This document shows, piece by piece, positions 1-9,559 of a stretch of 64,000 nucleotides of DNA. The stretch is from Pollenia angustigena (lineage: Eukaryota > Arthropoda > Insecta > Diptera > Polleniidae). Every line of letters begins with the position of its first letter. Position 1 is the first letter of the stretch. The notes beneath the pieces are model-generated. The model was not told where the DNA came from and made no database searches. It was given only the letters and a program-made list of their open reading frames with translations. The stretch spans positions 89,911,285-89,975,284 of the forward strand of contig OV884056.1 in the NCBI GenBank assembly GCA_930367215.1, read 5' to 3'. A program made the position numbers and the translations under genes.

Positions 1-1468
1 CACAGATCCCTTGACATTACAAGAGTCTCCATTGCAAATGGTAGGTAAAAATGATTCCTCACCAATGATCAGCACAGGTGGTGCTAAACACCTGCGGGCC
101 ACTGATCCCCGAGGAAACCATATTACCGTAAGTACTATGGTCAATACTTCACGTCATTGAATAAATTCAAGGACGCTAGACTTTTGGAAATTCGCTCCGC
201 CATTCCTAGCCAGCCTCGGCTAGAGCCTTGTATTGTTAGCCATCTCGAGAGATGTTTCCAGAAGATACCACTTGGAGGTAATACATCGGCTTTTGTTGCA
301 TATTGAAGGTATACCACTAGGGCCGTCCTTCTGAACATGCAACTCCTATCTTCTGTGGTTTAGAGACAACTGGCCTTTTAAGATTTCTAGCTGCACGCCA
401 TATAGTCTGATTGTGGGGTTGCATCAAGTTCCTTAAGATATTTTTTCAGAGCAGCCGTTTTCTGAGTCTGCAGTAACTTTCTTAGTCTTTTTGTACACTC
501 TTTAAATAAGTTCTTAAGTTGAAGGGATCTGTGCAATTGCCACTCTCTTCGAGCCCTCCTTTTTTCAAACAAAAGATGCTCGACATCTGTGGAATATATT
601 TTAATAGTCTTTGTTTTTTTGGGGGCAATATTAGAATGTTGAACAGCTAGTTTCAGAAAACTGTCAAAATTGTCAATAGAGCGATCTACATAATCCGGTG
701 TACTGAGCGGAATGTTTTCTGTGCAATGGGTACTGAGATATTTTTTATATTTTAACCAATTAATTTGCGTAGCTGTCGTCGCTAAGTAACCAGTCGGAGG
801 TACAATTCTATTGGGGTTCATTATAGTAACAATTGTAGGTGTGTGGTCGGAAGATAATTTTAGGGAAGCTTCAACATGAATCGTTTCTATGGGAATGTTT
901 TTAACCACGCCGAAATCTATGACATCTGGAATTTTTTGATGATCAGTGGGCCAATATGTTGGTTGTCCGCTCGCTACCACATTTAAATCCATTTTGGAAA
1001 TTGTGTTAAATAAAACACGACCCTTTGGTGTTATAAGTCGCGACCCCCAGAAGGTAGGTTTAGCGTTATAATCGCCAGCTGCTAGGAAACACGGTCCTAA
1101 TGATTTAAAATATTTACAATATTGGCCCTCCGATATTGAAAATCTAAGCGGGGAGTATAACGATGAAAGTACTAGGTTTCTATTTAATTCCTCAACGCAA
1201 ATGTTCGTTGCTTGGAGATAATTTTTACGATGATCACACATTAGGTAGTGTGTGACTCGGGTTTTTATTAAAATGGCAGAACCTCCACAAGCTCTATCTC
1301 GAAGGTCCTTGGTATATAACCATTGATTTTAAACGTATTTCTTGAGGTCAAGTGAGTTTCAGAAATCATCATGACATCAATTTGTTTATTTTTAAGAATA
1401 TATTCTAATTAATTTTTATGTTAGCGGATGCCGTTTGCGTTCCAAAAACAAATTTTTAAACAGTTCAT
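1..1468 (-). pseudogene. Jockey-clade LINE ORF2 remnant (endonuclease, start of RT linker)
   Basis: ORF2 of a non-LTR retrotransposon: an AP-type endonuclease that would nick the target, followed by reverse transcriptase. It starts at the ATG at 1468-1466, and the first residues read MNCLKICFWNANGIR, the hallmark N-terminus of Jockey-clade endonucleases, then hit TAA codons at residues 16 and 20. The longest open piece (1241-387) carries the endonuclease core, with GDYNAKPTFWGSRL and an SSDHTP motif near its end. Beyond 387 the reading frame shifts (a SLWRAARNLKRP-like linker is visible in another frame) and decays further. The RT domain should lie beyond the left window edge. It follows ORF1 directly on the same strand. 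Several stops and frameshifts make it inactive. The clade call is from motif recognition. Confidence 0.85.
1465..1468 (-). promoter_or_regulatory. ATGA overlap of ORF1 stop and ORF2 start
   Basis: On the minus strand the ORF1 stop TGA and the ORF2 start ATG share the four bases ATGA. The frame on each side was read codon by codon: ORF1 ends CTT AAC AAA CCA TGA, ORF2 begins ATG AAC TGT. Such overlaps are typical of coupled re-initiation in bicistronic LINE mRNAs. Coupling here is inferred. Confidence 0.7.
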
Positions 1469-2719
1469 GGTTTGTTAAGTACAGCTTGCAATAACATAGA
1501 TTGCATTCTAAGAATTTCCTGCATCATATTACCCATTGTGTTCGTTAAATTATTTACTGTTTGCACTAATGTTTCCATGGTTTTTTCTAAACGACTTAAA
1601 TTAGAAACTGGAGTTTCATCATTACTTGGCGAGGCACCTTGCATTGGCTCATGGTTTGATTTTAGGACGTTAGCGTAAGAGGTTCAGTTATTACCAGGCT
1701 GGGGGGGGCTTGAATTGCATTCGTGTTTACTTTATTTGCAACCTGCATTTGAGGGGTTTTTGTTTTCGGTCCAACCGTCTGCTTGACGATATTATATACA
1801 GGGCATCCTCTATAATTGGCAGTGTGATTACCGCCACAGTTGCTACATTTTTTACGTTGGGATCGGTTTTAGACTTATCGCAAGAAACTGTACCGTGTAG
1901 TTCACCACATACTACGCAGACAGGGGGTAAGTAGCAGTATACCTTGGTATGGCCAAATTCTTGGCAGTTTAAGTACTGAACAGGTCCATTTTTTTTGTGC
2001 GGCTCCTCAATTGTGATTTTTCTGTATAGAATATATTTCAAACTATAAATGGTATGCGTTTCGTTTTTTTTAACTTAATGTCGCCGGGCTCTAATTCAAC
2101 TCGAAAAAGTGGTTGTCGATTTTTGTCCCTATTTCTAATATTTACCACATGTTTTATCTCGAAGCCTTTTTCTTCCAATAAAGTTTTAATATCCTCTGGG
2201 TCTACGCATGAATCAATTCCCTTAATCACCACCTAGAGACCATTACTGCTCTTGAGTTAGTATAAAAACTTTTGGGAATTTATTTTATCAAAAGATGGCA
2301 CTTTTGATGCCGAAGCAAGGAAGGGATGCGACCCCGTTTAAGGACTGTTATATACCTGTCCATTCCAACTTGGACTTGAGGCTTTTGACAACTTTTTACA
2401 GGGGGTTTTTCCATTGCATTTGTGTTTAAGTTCATGGTACCATTTCCCACTAAATTTGTTTTTGGCGTCACGGCAATACTTGCTGGCCTGGCAACACTTG
2501 ATACCAGGTCTAGTTGTAGTTTTTTAATGAGTCACTAACCACCGTTTGTGTAAATACCGAGGGTGAGAGGGATCGTGTACGAATAATTGGCTTAGCCGTT
2601 AGGTAGTTAATATTGTTTTGCTTTGTTTTATTTATTTGTGCATTATTTTCATTTGCGTGTACTAAAACGTAAACGTTTCTTTCATTTTGTCTTAGTGTTG
2701 TTTCACTGTTCGTACTCAT
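1465..2719 (-). pseudogene. Jockey-clade LINE ORF1 (gag-like, zinc knuckles), broken
   Basis: ORF1 encodes the nucleic-acid-binding gag-like protein of the same LINE. It begins at ATG 2719-2717 (MSTNSETT) and is broken into at least three frames. The middle part (about 2232-2038) looks like the RRM-like domain of Jockey ORF1 (MVIKGIDSCVDPEDIKTLL read from a GTG). Next come zinc knuckles at about 1985-1870. The first knuckle has Tyr where its first Cys is expected (QYLNCQEFGH); a second CVVCGELHGTVSC follows. The C-terminus, about 1690-1465, is open and Met/Leu-rich and ends in NKP-stop. Its TGA (1467-1465) overlaps the ORF2 ATG. Frameshifts make it a pseudogene. Confidence 0.8.
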
Positions 2720-2875
2720 GCAAAGAGTTGTTTTTGTTTTTCACCGTTTTGCTTTGCTTTTAATAATTTTTATTATTCATTGTATTACAACAACACAAAA
2801 AAAATAAGAAATTTAAACTTAAATGCTTTTGTTCAGAATATGTATACATACATACGTATATATTTTTACTATTTC
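2720..2875 (-). other. Jockey 5' UTR remnant and AT-rich spacer
   Basis: Upstream of the ORF1 ATG on the minus strand is a short A/T-rich leader with no ORF. The exact 5' end of the LINE is not identifiable by eye. A short ATAC/GTAT-rich patch lies at about 2840-2865. Confidence 0.3.
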
Positions 2876-3597
2876 CCAGCGGTAACTATAATGAGTAAAG
2901 AGGCCTAATAGAAGGCCTTATTTAGCAGTCAGAAGCCCTTCTCGCCGCATTCCATACTTACCCAGCAGTTACTAGAAGGAGTAAAAAGGCCTAATAGAAG
3001 GCCTTATTTAGCAGTCAGAAGCCCTTCTCGCCGCATTCCATACATATTTATTTTTTGCACAGGTTGTCATTGGGCGCAAGGCCTTCCACACTTCCTTTAA
3101 AAACAACTTCGATCCCTTCCCAAAGAAGGGAGTAAGGAAGGTCACTAAAATAAAAACTGAACACCTTCCTTTCTTCCTTCTCAAAGAAGGGAGTAGCGAA
3201 TGTGTACTGAATATTTCGGAAGGTCTTTTAAAAAGAAGTTTATACCTTCTAGAAGGCATACTTCTGAAGGCATGATATCATGCGAAGCGAATCTTTTAGA
3301 AAGGAGTATAGAGGCCTTCAAAAAGGCCTGCCACTTGCGGTCCTTTCAATATTTACCGCTGTGTATTTCTTTTTTACACAGGTTGTCATTGGGCGCAAGG
3401 CCTTCCACACTTCTTTTAAAAACAACTTCGATCCCTTCCGAAAGAAGGGAGTAAGGAAGGTCACTAAAACTAGAAGGCTTAGCCGTTAGGTAGCTTCTAA
3501 AGGCAGGATATCATGCGAAGCGAATCTTTTAAAAAGGAGTATAGAGGCCTTCAAAAAGGCGTGCCACTTGCGGTCCTTTCAATATTTACCGCTGGGT
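2876..3597. repeat. TIR-bounded complex repeat with duplicated AGGCCT blocks
   Basis: The block is bounded by inverted CCCAGCGGTAA (2876-2886) and TTACCGCTGGG (3587-3597). Inside are three duplicated blocks. Block A, with AGGCCTAATAGAAGGCCT at 2901 and 2987, has a period of 86 bp. Block B, with TTGTCATTGGGCGCAAGGCC, is at about 3064 and 3382. Block C, with ATATCATGCGAAGCGAATCT, is at about 3274 and 3510. GAAGGGAGTA-like motifs recur throughout. The ORFs in it are repeat translations. It is probably a non-autonomous TIR element of the CCCAG-ended group seen elsewhere in the window; the class is uncertain. Confidence 0.5.
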
Positions 3598-3817
3598 TTA
3601 TTTTATTTAATTTTATCGTTTTAATTGTTCACTATTATGTTAAATAATTTAAATAACAAAATATAACATTTATTTTTAAGCGTCCATTCGCTGCTGATAT
3701 TACAAAATCAAATGTGATTAATTAATAGTTCAAATCGTATGCGGGGTTAAAAATACACGTCCGTATCACAACAAAGCACAAACCGAACTTAGATGCATAT
3801 TAAAAAATTCTTTGAGT

Positions 3818-3874
3818 GCCCCGGTAGGCTAGTCTATAAGCGCCGAGGCTGCGGGTTCGATTCCCGCCAGAGAC
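3818..3874 (+). repeat. tRNA-like (SINE-head-like) unit, short form
   Basis: It starts GCCCCGGTAGGCTAG and ends GCCAGAGAC, like the 72-nt units at 31477, 55842 and 56258, but lacks about 15 nt of the D-arm region. The T-arm is perfect here: GCGGG, loop TTCGATT, CCCGC, giving an ideal RNA polymerase III B box. It lacks an intact D-arm and anticodon arm, so it is not a functional tRNA. The following CTCTGGT is shared with the 41.6-kb copy. Confidence 0.65.
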
Positions 3875-4529
3875 TCTGGTTTCTTTCCTGCAGACAAGCA
3901 TAGAGCTTCGCGGGATTAGCTTAAGGTACGTTCAGACTGATGAAATATTTGATAGCAAACATCAAATATTTCACTAACGTAGTCTGAACACAAAATATTT
4001 TTGAGTGTCAAATAAAACAGATGATTTTGAGCAAATAAAATTATTTTTAGGCAAACAAATATTTGTCCAATGTGCACATAGTGTGAACACAAAAAGTCAA
4101 ATATTTAAGTAGTTTTTGAGCAAACATTTATTTGATACTACAAAAAAATTGTAAGAGCAAACAACGACAAATAATTTTAGCCATGTTACCTATAGAAGCA
4201 ATTTTTCTTGTAATTTTTCGGATCCTTTACAGTTTTAACGATTTTTTATAATTATTAGACTGTGCTATCATGCCGCTATTGGCAAATTTTTGCGAATTTC
4301 CGCTAGTTTAGCAATTTTTATAGAATTTTTGCCATTCCTTATGCTTTTAGGCACTTTTAATAAATTTAATGTTTTGGTTTGAAATGTTAAAATTGTTCGC
4401 GAATTTTCGCTGATTTTGCAATTTTTTTGTTTTTTTGTTGTCCCCGACATTTTGTATTTTTTATCCGATTAAGCGATTTCAAATAAATTTTAGGGTTTGT
4501 TTCCAAGTTTGCAATTTTTCGCGAATTTA

Positions 4530-4584
4530 GCGCGACTGAGTCGTACCCCAGCTTCAAACCCGGAGTAACCGGAGGTTCTTTACA
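4530..4584 (+). repeat. 5' LTR remnant (last 55 bp of U5)
   Basis: These 55 bp match the end of the 3' LTR (11394-11448), from GCGCGACTGAG to TTCTTTACA. Upstream, the sequence becomes host TIR-element DNA at once, so about 1.1 kb of 5' LTR, including promoter and U3, is missing. Confidence 0.85.
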
Positions 4585-4585
4585 T

Positions 4586-4603
4586 TGGCGCCCGAGCAGG
4601 GAC
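4586..4603 (+). promoter_or_regulatory. Primer-binding site (tRNA-Lys-like)
   Basis: TGGCGCCCGAGCAGGGAC begins one base after the LTR end (ACA). It differs by one base from the well-known lysine-tRNA primer site of lentiviruses. Osvaldo elements are recalled to use the same tRNA. Confidence 0.8.
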
Positions 4604-4640
4604 CGAGGTTAACAACAGCAAACAAGTGAGACATATTATC

Positions 4641-5774
4641 ATGGTGCGTACGTCGTGGATTTACACACTCCGGAAGGATGAACTTGTCCAATATTTAGAA
4701 GAGTTCGAGGTGGAGACAGGCGGCACTGTGGACGAGATGAGAAAACGGCTGGCACTTTTTGTAACTGGCGAACACAAAGAAAACGTTCTTTCCAGGTTAG
4801 AAGAGCTGGAGAACAAGCACGGACGTTGTCCTACACCGACCGGCCCAAGTATGGCCACGCAACTGGAGTTACCAACCATACCGTATACGTCAAGGGCGGG
4901 ACAACAGGCAGCCACAGGCAGTCCGTTGGGCCCGATACCATACAGTACCCCAAATGTGGAAACACCAACACATTTACCATACCCAGCTATGGTGGATATC
5001 GTAAGGAAGTGGTCGTTCCGCTACGAGGGTGGAAAAGATCCAATATCGTTTGTTGAGCGAGTGGAAGAGCTTGCAGATGTCTATGGGCTAGACAAGAATA
5101 TGTTGCCACGTACAATGCCGGAGTTGCTTAAGGACGCGGCACTTATGTGGTTCCGAAATAACAACCGTCAGTGGCGAACGTGGGGGAGCTTTAAGGACGA
5201 CTTTTTACAATTTTTCCTCCCGCCCCGTTATTTTGAAAGTCTGGACGATGAGATACGCCGGAGACAACAGAAACCCCGGGAGTCTTTCAAAGATTACGTG
5301 ATTGTGCTGCAGAACATGATGCGACATGCAGGTTACACGCGGGAGCAGCAAGTCGACAGGATTTTTAGAAATTGCCTGGTGGACTATCAACTGTACATCC
5401 GAAGGAAAGATTTCAAATCCCTGGCCGAGCTAATCCAATTGGCAGAAGACTTTGAGGTGATTCGAAGCAACCACCCAGAAGTACGCTCTAACCACCAGGA
5501 CAGCCGCCAAAACCAGCGCCGAGAGGATAGAACGCGCCAGTTAGTACCCGCGGAAGAAGCAGCCATTGATCCAACAACAGCTTGTCGAAGATGCGGCCAG
5601 GAAGGGCATGGGTATCGGTTTTGTCAGAACGAGAGTATACTGTTTTGCTGGCAGTGTGGAAGAAGAGGGGTCAGAACCAGGGACTGCTGTCGTAGAGCTG
5701 CGGGAAACGCCAATGGACCGCCCCAACAGCAAGGGTTGGCAGCGGCCCTCAACAATCAAACCTTGCCCCAGTAA
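4641..5774 (+). CDS. gag: gag polyprotein of LTR retrotransposon
   Basis: Structural protein that would form the particle and package the element RNA. The first ATG is at 4641 (MVRTSWIYTLRKDELVQYL); the frame upstream is open but starts only with GTG. Length is 377 codons. A capsid-like retrotransposon gag domain spans roughly residues 120-270 (RYEGGKDPISFVERVEEL, then ALMWFRNNN, FFLPPRYFE). Near the C-terminus are two zinc knuckles: CRRCGQEGHGYRFC is a regular CCHC, while CWQCGRRGVRTRDC has Val at the His position. It ends at TAA 5772-5774, overlapping the pol frame by about 79 nt. A -1 frameshift signal lies in the overlap. The ORF is intact over its whole length. Confidence 0.88.
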   Translation: MVRTSWIYTLRKDELVQYLEEFEVETGGTVDEMRKRLALFVTGEHKENVLSRLEELENKHGRCPTPTGPSMATQLELPTIPYTSRAGQQAATGSPLGPIPYSTPNVETPTHLPYPAMVDIVRKWSFRYEGGKDPISFVERVEELADVYGLDKNMLPRTMPELLKDAALMWFRNNNRQWRTWGSFKDDFLQFFLPPRYFESLDDEIRRRQQKPRESFKDYVIVLQNMMRHAGYTREQQVDRIFRNCLVDYQLYIRRKDFKSLAELIQLAEDFEVIRSNHPEVRSNHQDSRQNQRREDRTRQLVPAEEAAIDPTTACRRCGQEGHGYRFCQNESILFCWQCGRRGVRTRDCCRRAAGNANGPPQQQGLAAALNNQTLPQ

Positions 5775-7717
5775 ATGTTTTTAGGCAGACAGAAACGAGG
5801 TTATTAGCTGCAATACAAATTGGTGACCGGCACGAGGAGGCTACTATCGATACGGGGGCGTCCAGGAGTTATGTGAGTGAGCGGGTGGCGGAGAAGATAA
5901 GAGGGTATGGTGAAGTGATACCCATAGATAGCCAAATCAGCCTGGCAAATGGGTCAACAGTGGAAGTGCGGGAGGTGATACGAGTAAGGGTGAGACTAGG
6001 CGGTAGAGAATGCGATATGGAGGTTGGGGTGATGCCTCGTATGCTCGATGATGTGTTACTGGGGTTGGATTTTTTAAGAGCGGTGGAGTTTGAAATGCAG
6101 TGTGGTGACCAAAGGGTACAGTTTAAACCCAGTTCGAATCAGGTAATGACGGCCGTGGCGCCGTCAGGGCGTATAAAACGAAGCGAAGAGGAAATAATTA
6201 ATGCGTTTCTGCAAGAGGAGCTGAATAAGTTTAACGAGGTGAGAGGTCCCACGACTCTAGCTGAACACAAGATAATATTGAAAGATGACAGACCGGTCCG
6301 GCAAAGGTATACGCAGCGAAATCCCGAGATGCAAAGGAAAATAAATGAGGAAGTAGACGAGCTACTCAGGAATGGGTGCATAGAACCTTCTAAGAGCCCC
6401 TACAGTGCCCCCATAGTCATGGCCCCAAAGAAGAATGGCACCCTAAGGTTGTGTATAGATTACAGGCAACTCAATGCCAAATCCGTAGCCGATGCGTATC
6501 CGTTACCGCGGATAAACGCCATTCTGGATCGCCTTCAGAACGCCAAGTACATAAGCAGTATAGACCTGAAAAACGGTTACTGGCAAATACCAATGGCAGA
6601 GGATAGCAAAGAGTACACCGCCTTTACGGTAGCAGGGAAAGGCTTGTTTCAGTGGAAGGTTATGCCGTTTGGTTTAACATCAGCACCAGCAACTTTTCAG
6701 AGAACGTTAGACCGAGTAATTGGCGCTGAAATGGAGCCGCACGCCTTTGCCTACCTGGATGACATAGTGGTGCTAGGTGGATCTCTAGAGGAGCACATGA
6801 CGAACTTGAAAGAGGTGTTTAGAAGGCTGCGGCAGGCCCGGCTGGTAATAAATAAAGAGAAGTGCAAGTTTTTTCAAAAGGAGATAAAGTACTTAGGCCA
6901 TGTGGTTAACGAAAACGGCATTAACACTGACCCTGAAAAAATAGCAGCGATTCAAGAGCTACAAACCCCAAGAAACGTGAGAGAATTACGAAGATGTCTA
7001 GGTATAGCCTCGTGGTATAGAAGATTTGTGCCAGGGTTTGCCCAGATTGTTCACCCGCTAACCGCCATGCTCAAGAAGGGAAAACACTTCCGATGGAACC
7101 AAGAGCAGCAGGCCGCATTTGAGGTTTTGAAGAAACAGTTAACGGAAGCGCCGGTACTGGCATGTCCGGACTTTACCAGGAAGTTTACCCTACAAACCGA
7201 TGCATGTGATTATGGCTTAGGAGCAGTACTGACCCAGGAGGTCGAGGGGGAGGAAAAAGTTATTTCATACGCCAGTCGACGTCTCAACCCAGCAGAGATG
7301 AATTACTCGGCAACGGAGAAGGAATGTCTCGCGATTGTGTGGGCGGTAAGGAAGCTAAGACCTTACTTAGAAGGTTACCGCTTCACCGTGGTGACGGATC
7401 ATCTCGCTCTTAAGTGGCTAAACTCTATAGAAAGTCCCTCAGGTCGTATTGCAAGGTGGGCGTTGGAGCTTCAGCAATATAGTTTTGATGTGCAGTATCG
7501 CAGAGGTAAATTAAACGTAGTAGCAGATGCATTATCCCGGGATCCAGTAAACGTGTGTCAGGCAGTAAAAGAGAACCCGATGGAGTGTAGATGGTGGCAG
7601 GCAAAATGTGCTGATGTTCAAAGAGAACCAGAAAAGTTTCCTGATTTTTCGATTATGAATGGGCAGCTATATCGTCATCTCCCAACAACTGACCGTGACG
7701 AGGAGTGTGCCCCGTAG
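5696..7717 (+). CDS. pol: pol part 1: protease, reverse transcriptase, RNase H
   Basis: This frame has no good ATG before 5849 and is reached by -1 frameshift from gag. The aspartic protease active site DTGA is at 5849-5860, with LGLDFL further on as the flap-side motif. The reverse transcriptase core follows, with IVMAPKKNGTLRLCIDYRQL, LPRINAILDRL, MPFGLTSAPATFQ and the catalytic YLDD box at 6752-6763. RNase H follows with TDACDYGLGAVLTQ, TEKECLAIVWAVRKL and TDHLALKWL. The frame ends at a TAG (7715-7717) just before the integrase zinc-binding domain. The frame continues open in phase beyond it, so this is a nonsense mutation in a longer Pol rather than a natural end. All visible catalytic residues are present. 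Confidence 0.9.
   Translation, partial: SCGKRQWTAPTARVGSGPQQSNLAPVNVFRQTETRLLAAIQIGDRHEEATIDTGASRSYVSERVAEKIRGYGEVIPIDSQISLANGSTVEVREVIRVRVRLGGRECDMEVGVMPRMLDDVLLGLDFLRAVEFEMQCGDQRVQFKPSSNQVMTAVAPSGRIKRSEEEIINAFLQEELNKFNEVRGPTTLAEHKIILKDDRPVRQRYTQRNPEMQRKINEEVDELLRNGCIEPSKSPYSAPIVMAPKKNGTLRLCIDYRQLNAKSVADAYPLPRINAILDRLQNAKYISSIDLKNGYWQIPMAEDSKEYTAFTVAGKGLFQWKVMPFGLTSAPATFQRTLDRVIGAEMEPHAFAYLDDIVVLGGSLEEHMTNLKEVFRRLRQARLVINKEKCKFFQKEIKYLGHVVNENGINTDPEKIAAIQELQTPRNVRELRRCLGIASWYRRFVPGFAQIVHPLTAMLKKGKHFRWNQEQQAAFEVLKKQLTEAPVLACPDFTRKFTLQTDACDYGLGAVLTQEVEGEEKVISYASRRLNPAEMNYSATEKECLAIVWAVRKLRPYLEGYRFTVVTDHLALKWLNSIESPSGRIARWALELQQYSFDVQYRRGKLNVVADALSRDPVNVCQAVKENPMECRWWQAKCADVQREPEKFPDFSIMNGQLYRHLPTTDRDEECAP
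5702..5747 (+). promoter_or_regulatory. -1 ribosomal frameshift signal (slippery heptamer plus stem-loop)
   Basis: GGGAAAC at 5702-5708 is placed on the gag codons as G GGA AAC, the canonical X XXY YYZ phase. After a short spacer a hairpin can form: 5718-5721 with 5742-5745 (CCGC/GCGG) and 5723-5727 with 5735-5739 (CCAAC/GTTGG), 7-nt loop, extendable by 5715-5716 with 5746-5747. The pol frame is exactly -1 to gag, and its last upstream stop (TAG 5693-5695) lies seven bases before the heptamer. Confidence 0.8.
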
Positions 7718-8803
7718 AAACTATGTGTGCCGTCATTGCAGAGAAAGAGGGTGTTTGAAGAAAATCATGATTCACCAACCGCAGGCCACTTGGGAATCAG
7801 GAAAACCATAGCCCGGATTACGAGCAAATACTACTGGCCTGGAATGTTTCGAGATATCCGGAGTTATGTAAGACGGTGCCAGATATGTCAAAAGCATAAA
7901 CCAAGTCAGCAGCTTGCCGCAGGACAAATGTTGTCACGTATCGCGGAGGAGCCATGGTCTATTGTGTGCGCCGATTTTGTCGGGCCCCTACCAAGGTCAA
8001 GGCATGGGAATTCGATGATGCTCGTGTTTACGGACAAATTTTCTAAATGGTCAGAATTTGTACCTTTACGCCGAGCGACGGGGGAGACTTTAAGGAGAGC
8101 TTTTCGGGAGAGAATCTTGGCTAACTTCGGTGTGCCAAAGTTGTTTATCTCCGACAATGGTTCGCAGTTTACCTGCAAGGCGTTCAGAAACTACCTTAAA
8201 GAAATGGGAATACAACACCAACTAACGGCCCCGTATACCCCGCAAGAAAACCCCACCGAACGAGTAAATCGCACGATAAAAACTATGATCGCGCAGTATG
8301 CCGGGTCTAACCAGAGGACGTGGGATGAGTTATTGCCAGAATTACAGCTGGCGTTCAACACTGCAAAATCTGATACCACACAGTATAGTGCAGCCTTTTT
8401 GGTGCAAGGGAGGGAACCTAGACTCCCTGCCACATTGTATGATGAAGTCACACCAGGTACAGGAACAGAAAACCGCGACCCCCAGGAGAACGCAAGAATG
8501 CTTAAGCAAGTTTTTGAGCTGGTGAGAAGGAACCTGGTTAAAGCCGCCAAGGACCAAGCACGTTACTACAACCTCCGTCGTAGAAGGTGGAGTCCGAAAG
8601 TTGGTGAACTAGTTTTAGTCAGAGAGCACCATTTGTCCAGTGCGGTAGACAATTTTGCGGCCAAATTAGCCCCAAAATTCGAGGGTCCCTATATCATTCA
8701 TCGAATTATATCCCCAGTGATCGTAGAGGTACGCAAGGACGGACAAAGGAGTCACCGCACAGCCCACGTCAGTGATATAAAACTTTATCGAAACCATGAA
8801 TAG
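7718..8803 (+). pseudogene. pol: pol part 2: integrase, separated by a nonsense codon
   Basis: Continues the pol frame after the TAG at 7715-7717; no ATG fits a separate start near 7727 (the codon is GTG). The HHCC zinc-binding domain has NHDSPTAGHLG and CQICQKHK. The catalytic core has Asp at 7973-7975 (CADFVGPLP), Asp at 8153-8155 (ISDNGSQF) and Glu at 8258-8260 (NPTERVNRT), about 35 residues apart. A GPY/F module (FEGPYIIHRI) lies near the C-terminus. It would insert the cDNA into chromosomal DNA. All domains are uninterrupted, but without readthrough of the TAG no Pol-fused integrase is made, hence the pseudogene label. It ends at TAG 8801-8803. Confidence 0.88.
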
Positions 8804-9559
8804 TGCATAAGTGGAAATTGAATGGAAAAATTATAAAAAAAAAAAAAAAAAAGGGAAAATAACTTTAAAAAAAAAAAAATATGTATATGAATGAATTAAA
8901 GTAATTAGAAAATAATAATGAATTAACTAAAAGAAAAAAAAAAAGGGAAAAAAATTATATAGGGAAATAAAAACGTCAAAATGGCAACATTGTTCGATGG
9001 TTCGATCAAACCTGCGCGCAACCATAGGGAGAAAACAACACACACACAATACCTCCTACGCATAATCACGGCACACATTGAATTAGTTTGTTACAAGCAG
9101 TGCGTGGTCGTGGTAGTTGTCGGCAAGCGATGATAACAAAAATCGAGTGGAAAAAAATAAGTAAATAAATATAGAAAAAAAAAACAACAAAAAAAAAAAA
9201 AAAGAGGGAAAAAACTCACAGCCACCAACAATAAGTAAACAACGTATTACAAATCCAGTGGCTTGAGAAAGGAAAAACAGTAATACAGCAACAGAGGCAC
9301 AAGGAAAAAAAATAATAATAAAAAAAAAAACTAGTTAGTGAGCAGTGTAACTGTAGTCCGGCGGCAATCGAAGCAGCAAGACAAAGTATTAACCGTGAGT
9401 AAATGGAAAACCGATACAACAGAGTGTGACGTGTTAGTTGTGTAGGCAATAGCAAAATGTGGTTCGGGGAGAGGTATAAGTGTGTAGAGAGCTGGGTGGT
9501 TGTAATTGTTGTGTTGTGCACAGTGGCCTTAACTGGAAAAATTGTTGTGTGTATTGTAG
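8804..9559 (+). other. A-rich leader between pol and the third ORF
   Basis: The region has several A runs (8830-8850, 8867-8878, 9187-9202, 9317-9330) and no convincing ORF. At its end, a pyrimidine/TG-rich stretch TTGTTGTGTGTATTGTAG immediately precedes the ATG at 9560. It resembles a splice acceptor, which would let the third ORF be translated from a spliced RNA. That is inference only. Confidence 0.45.
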
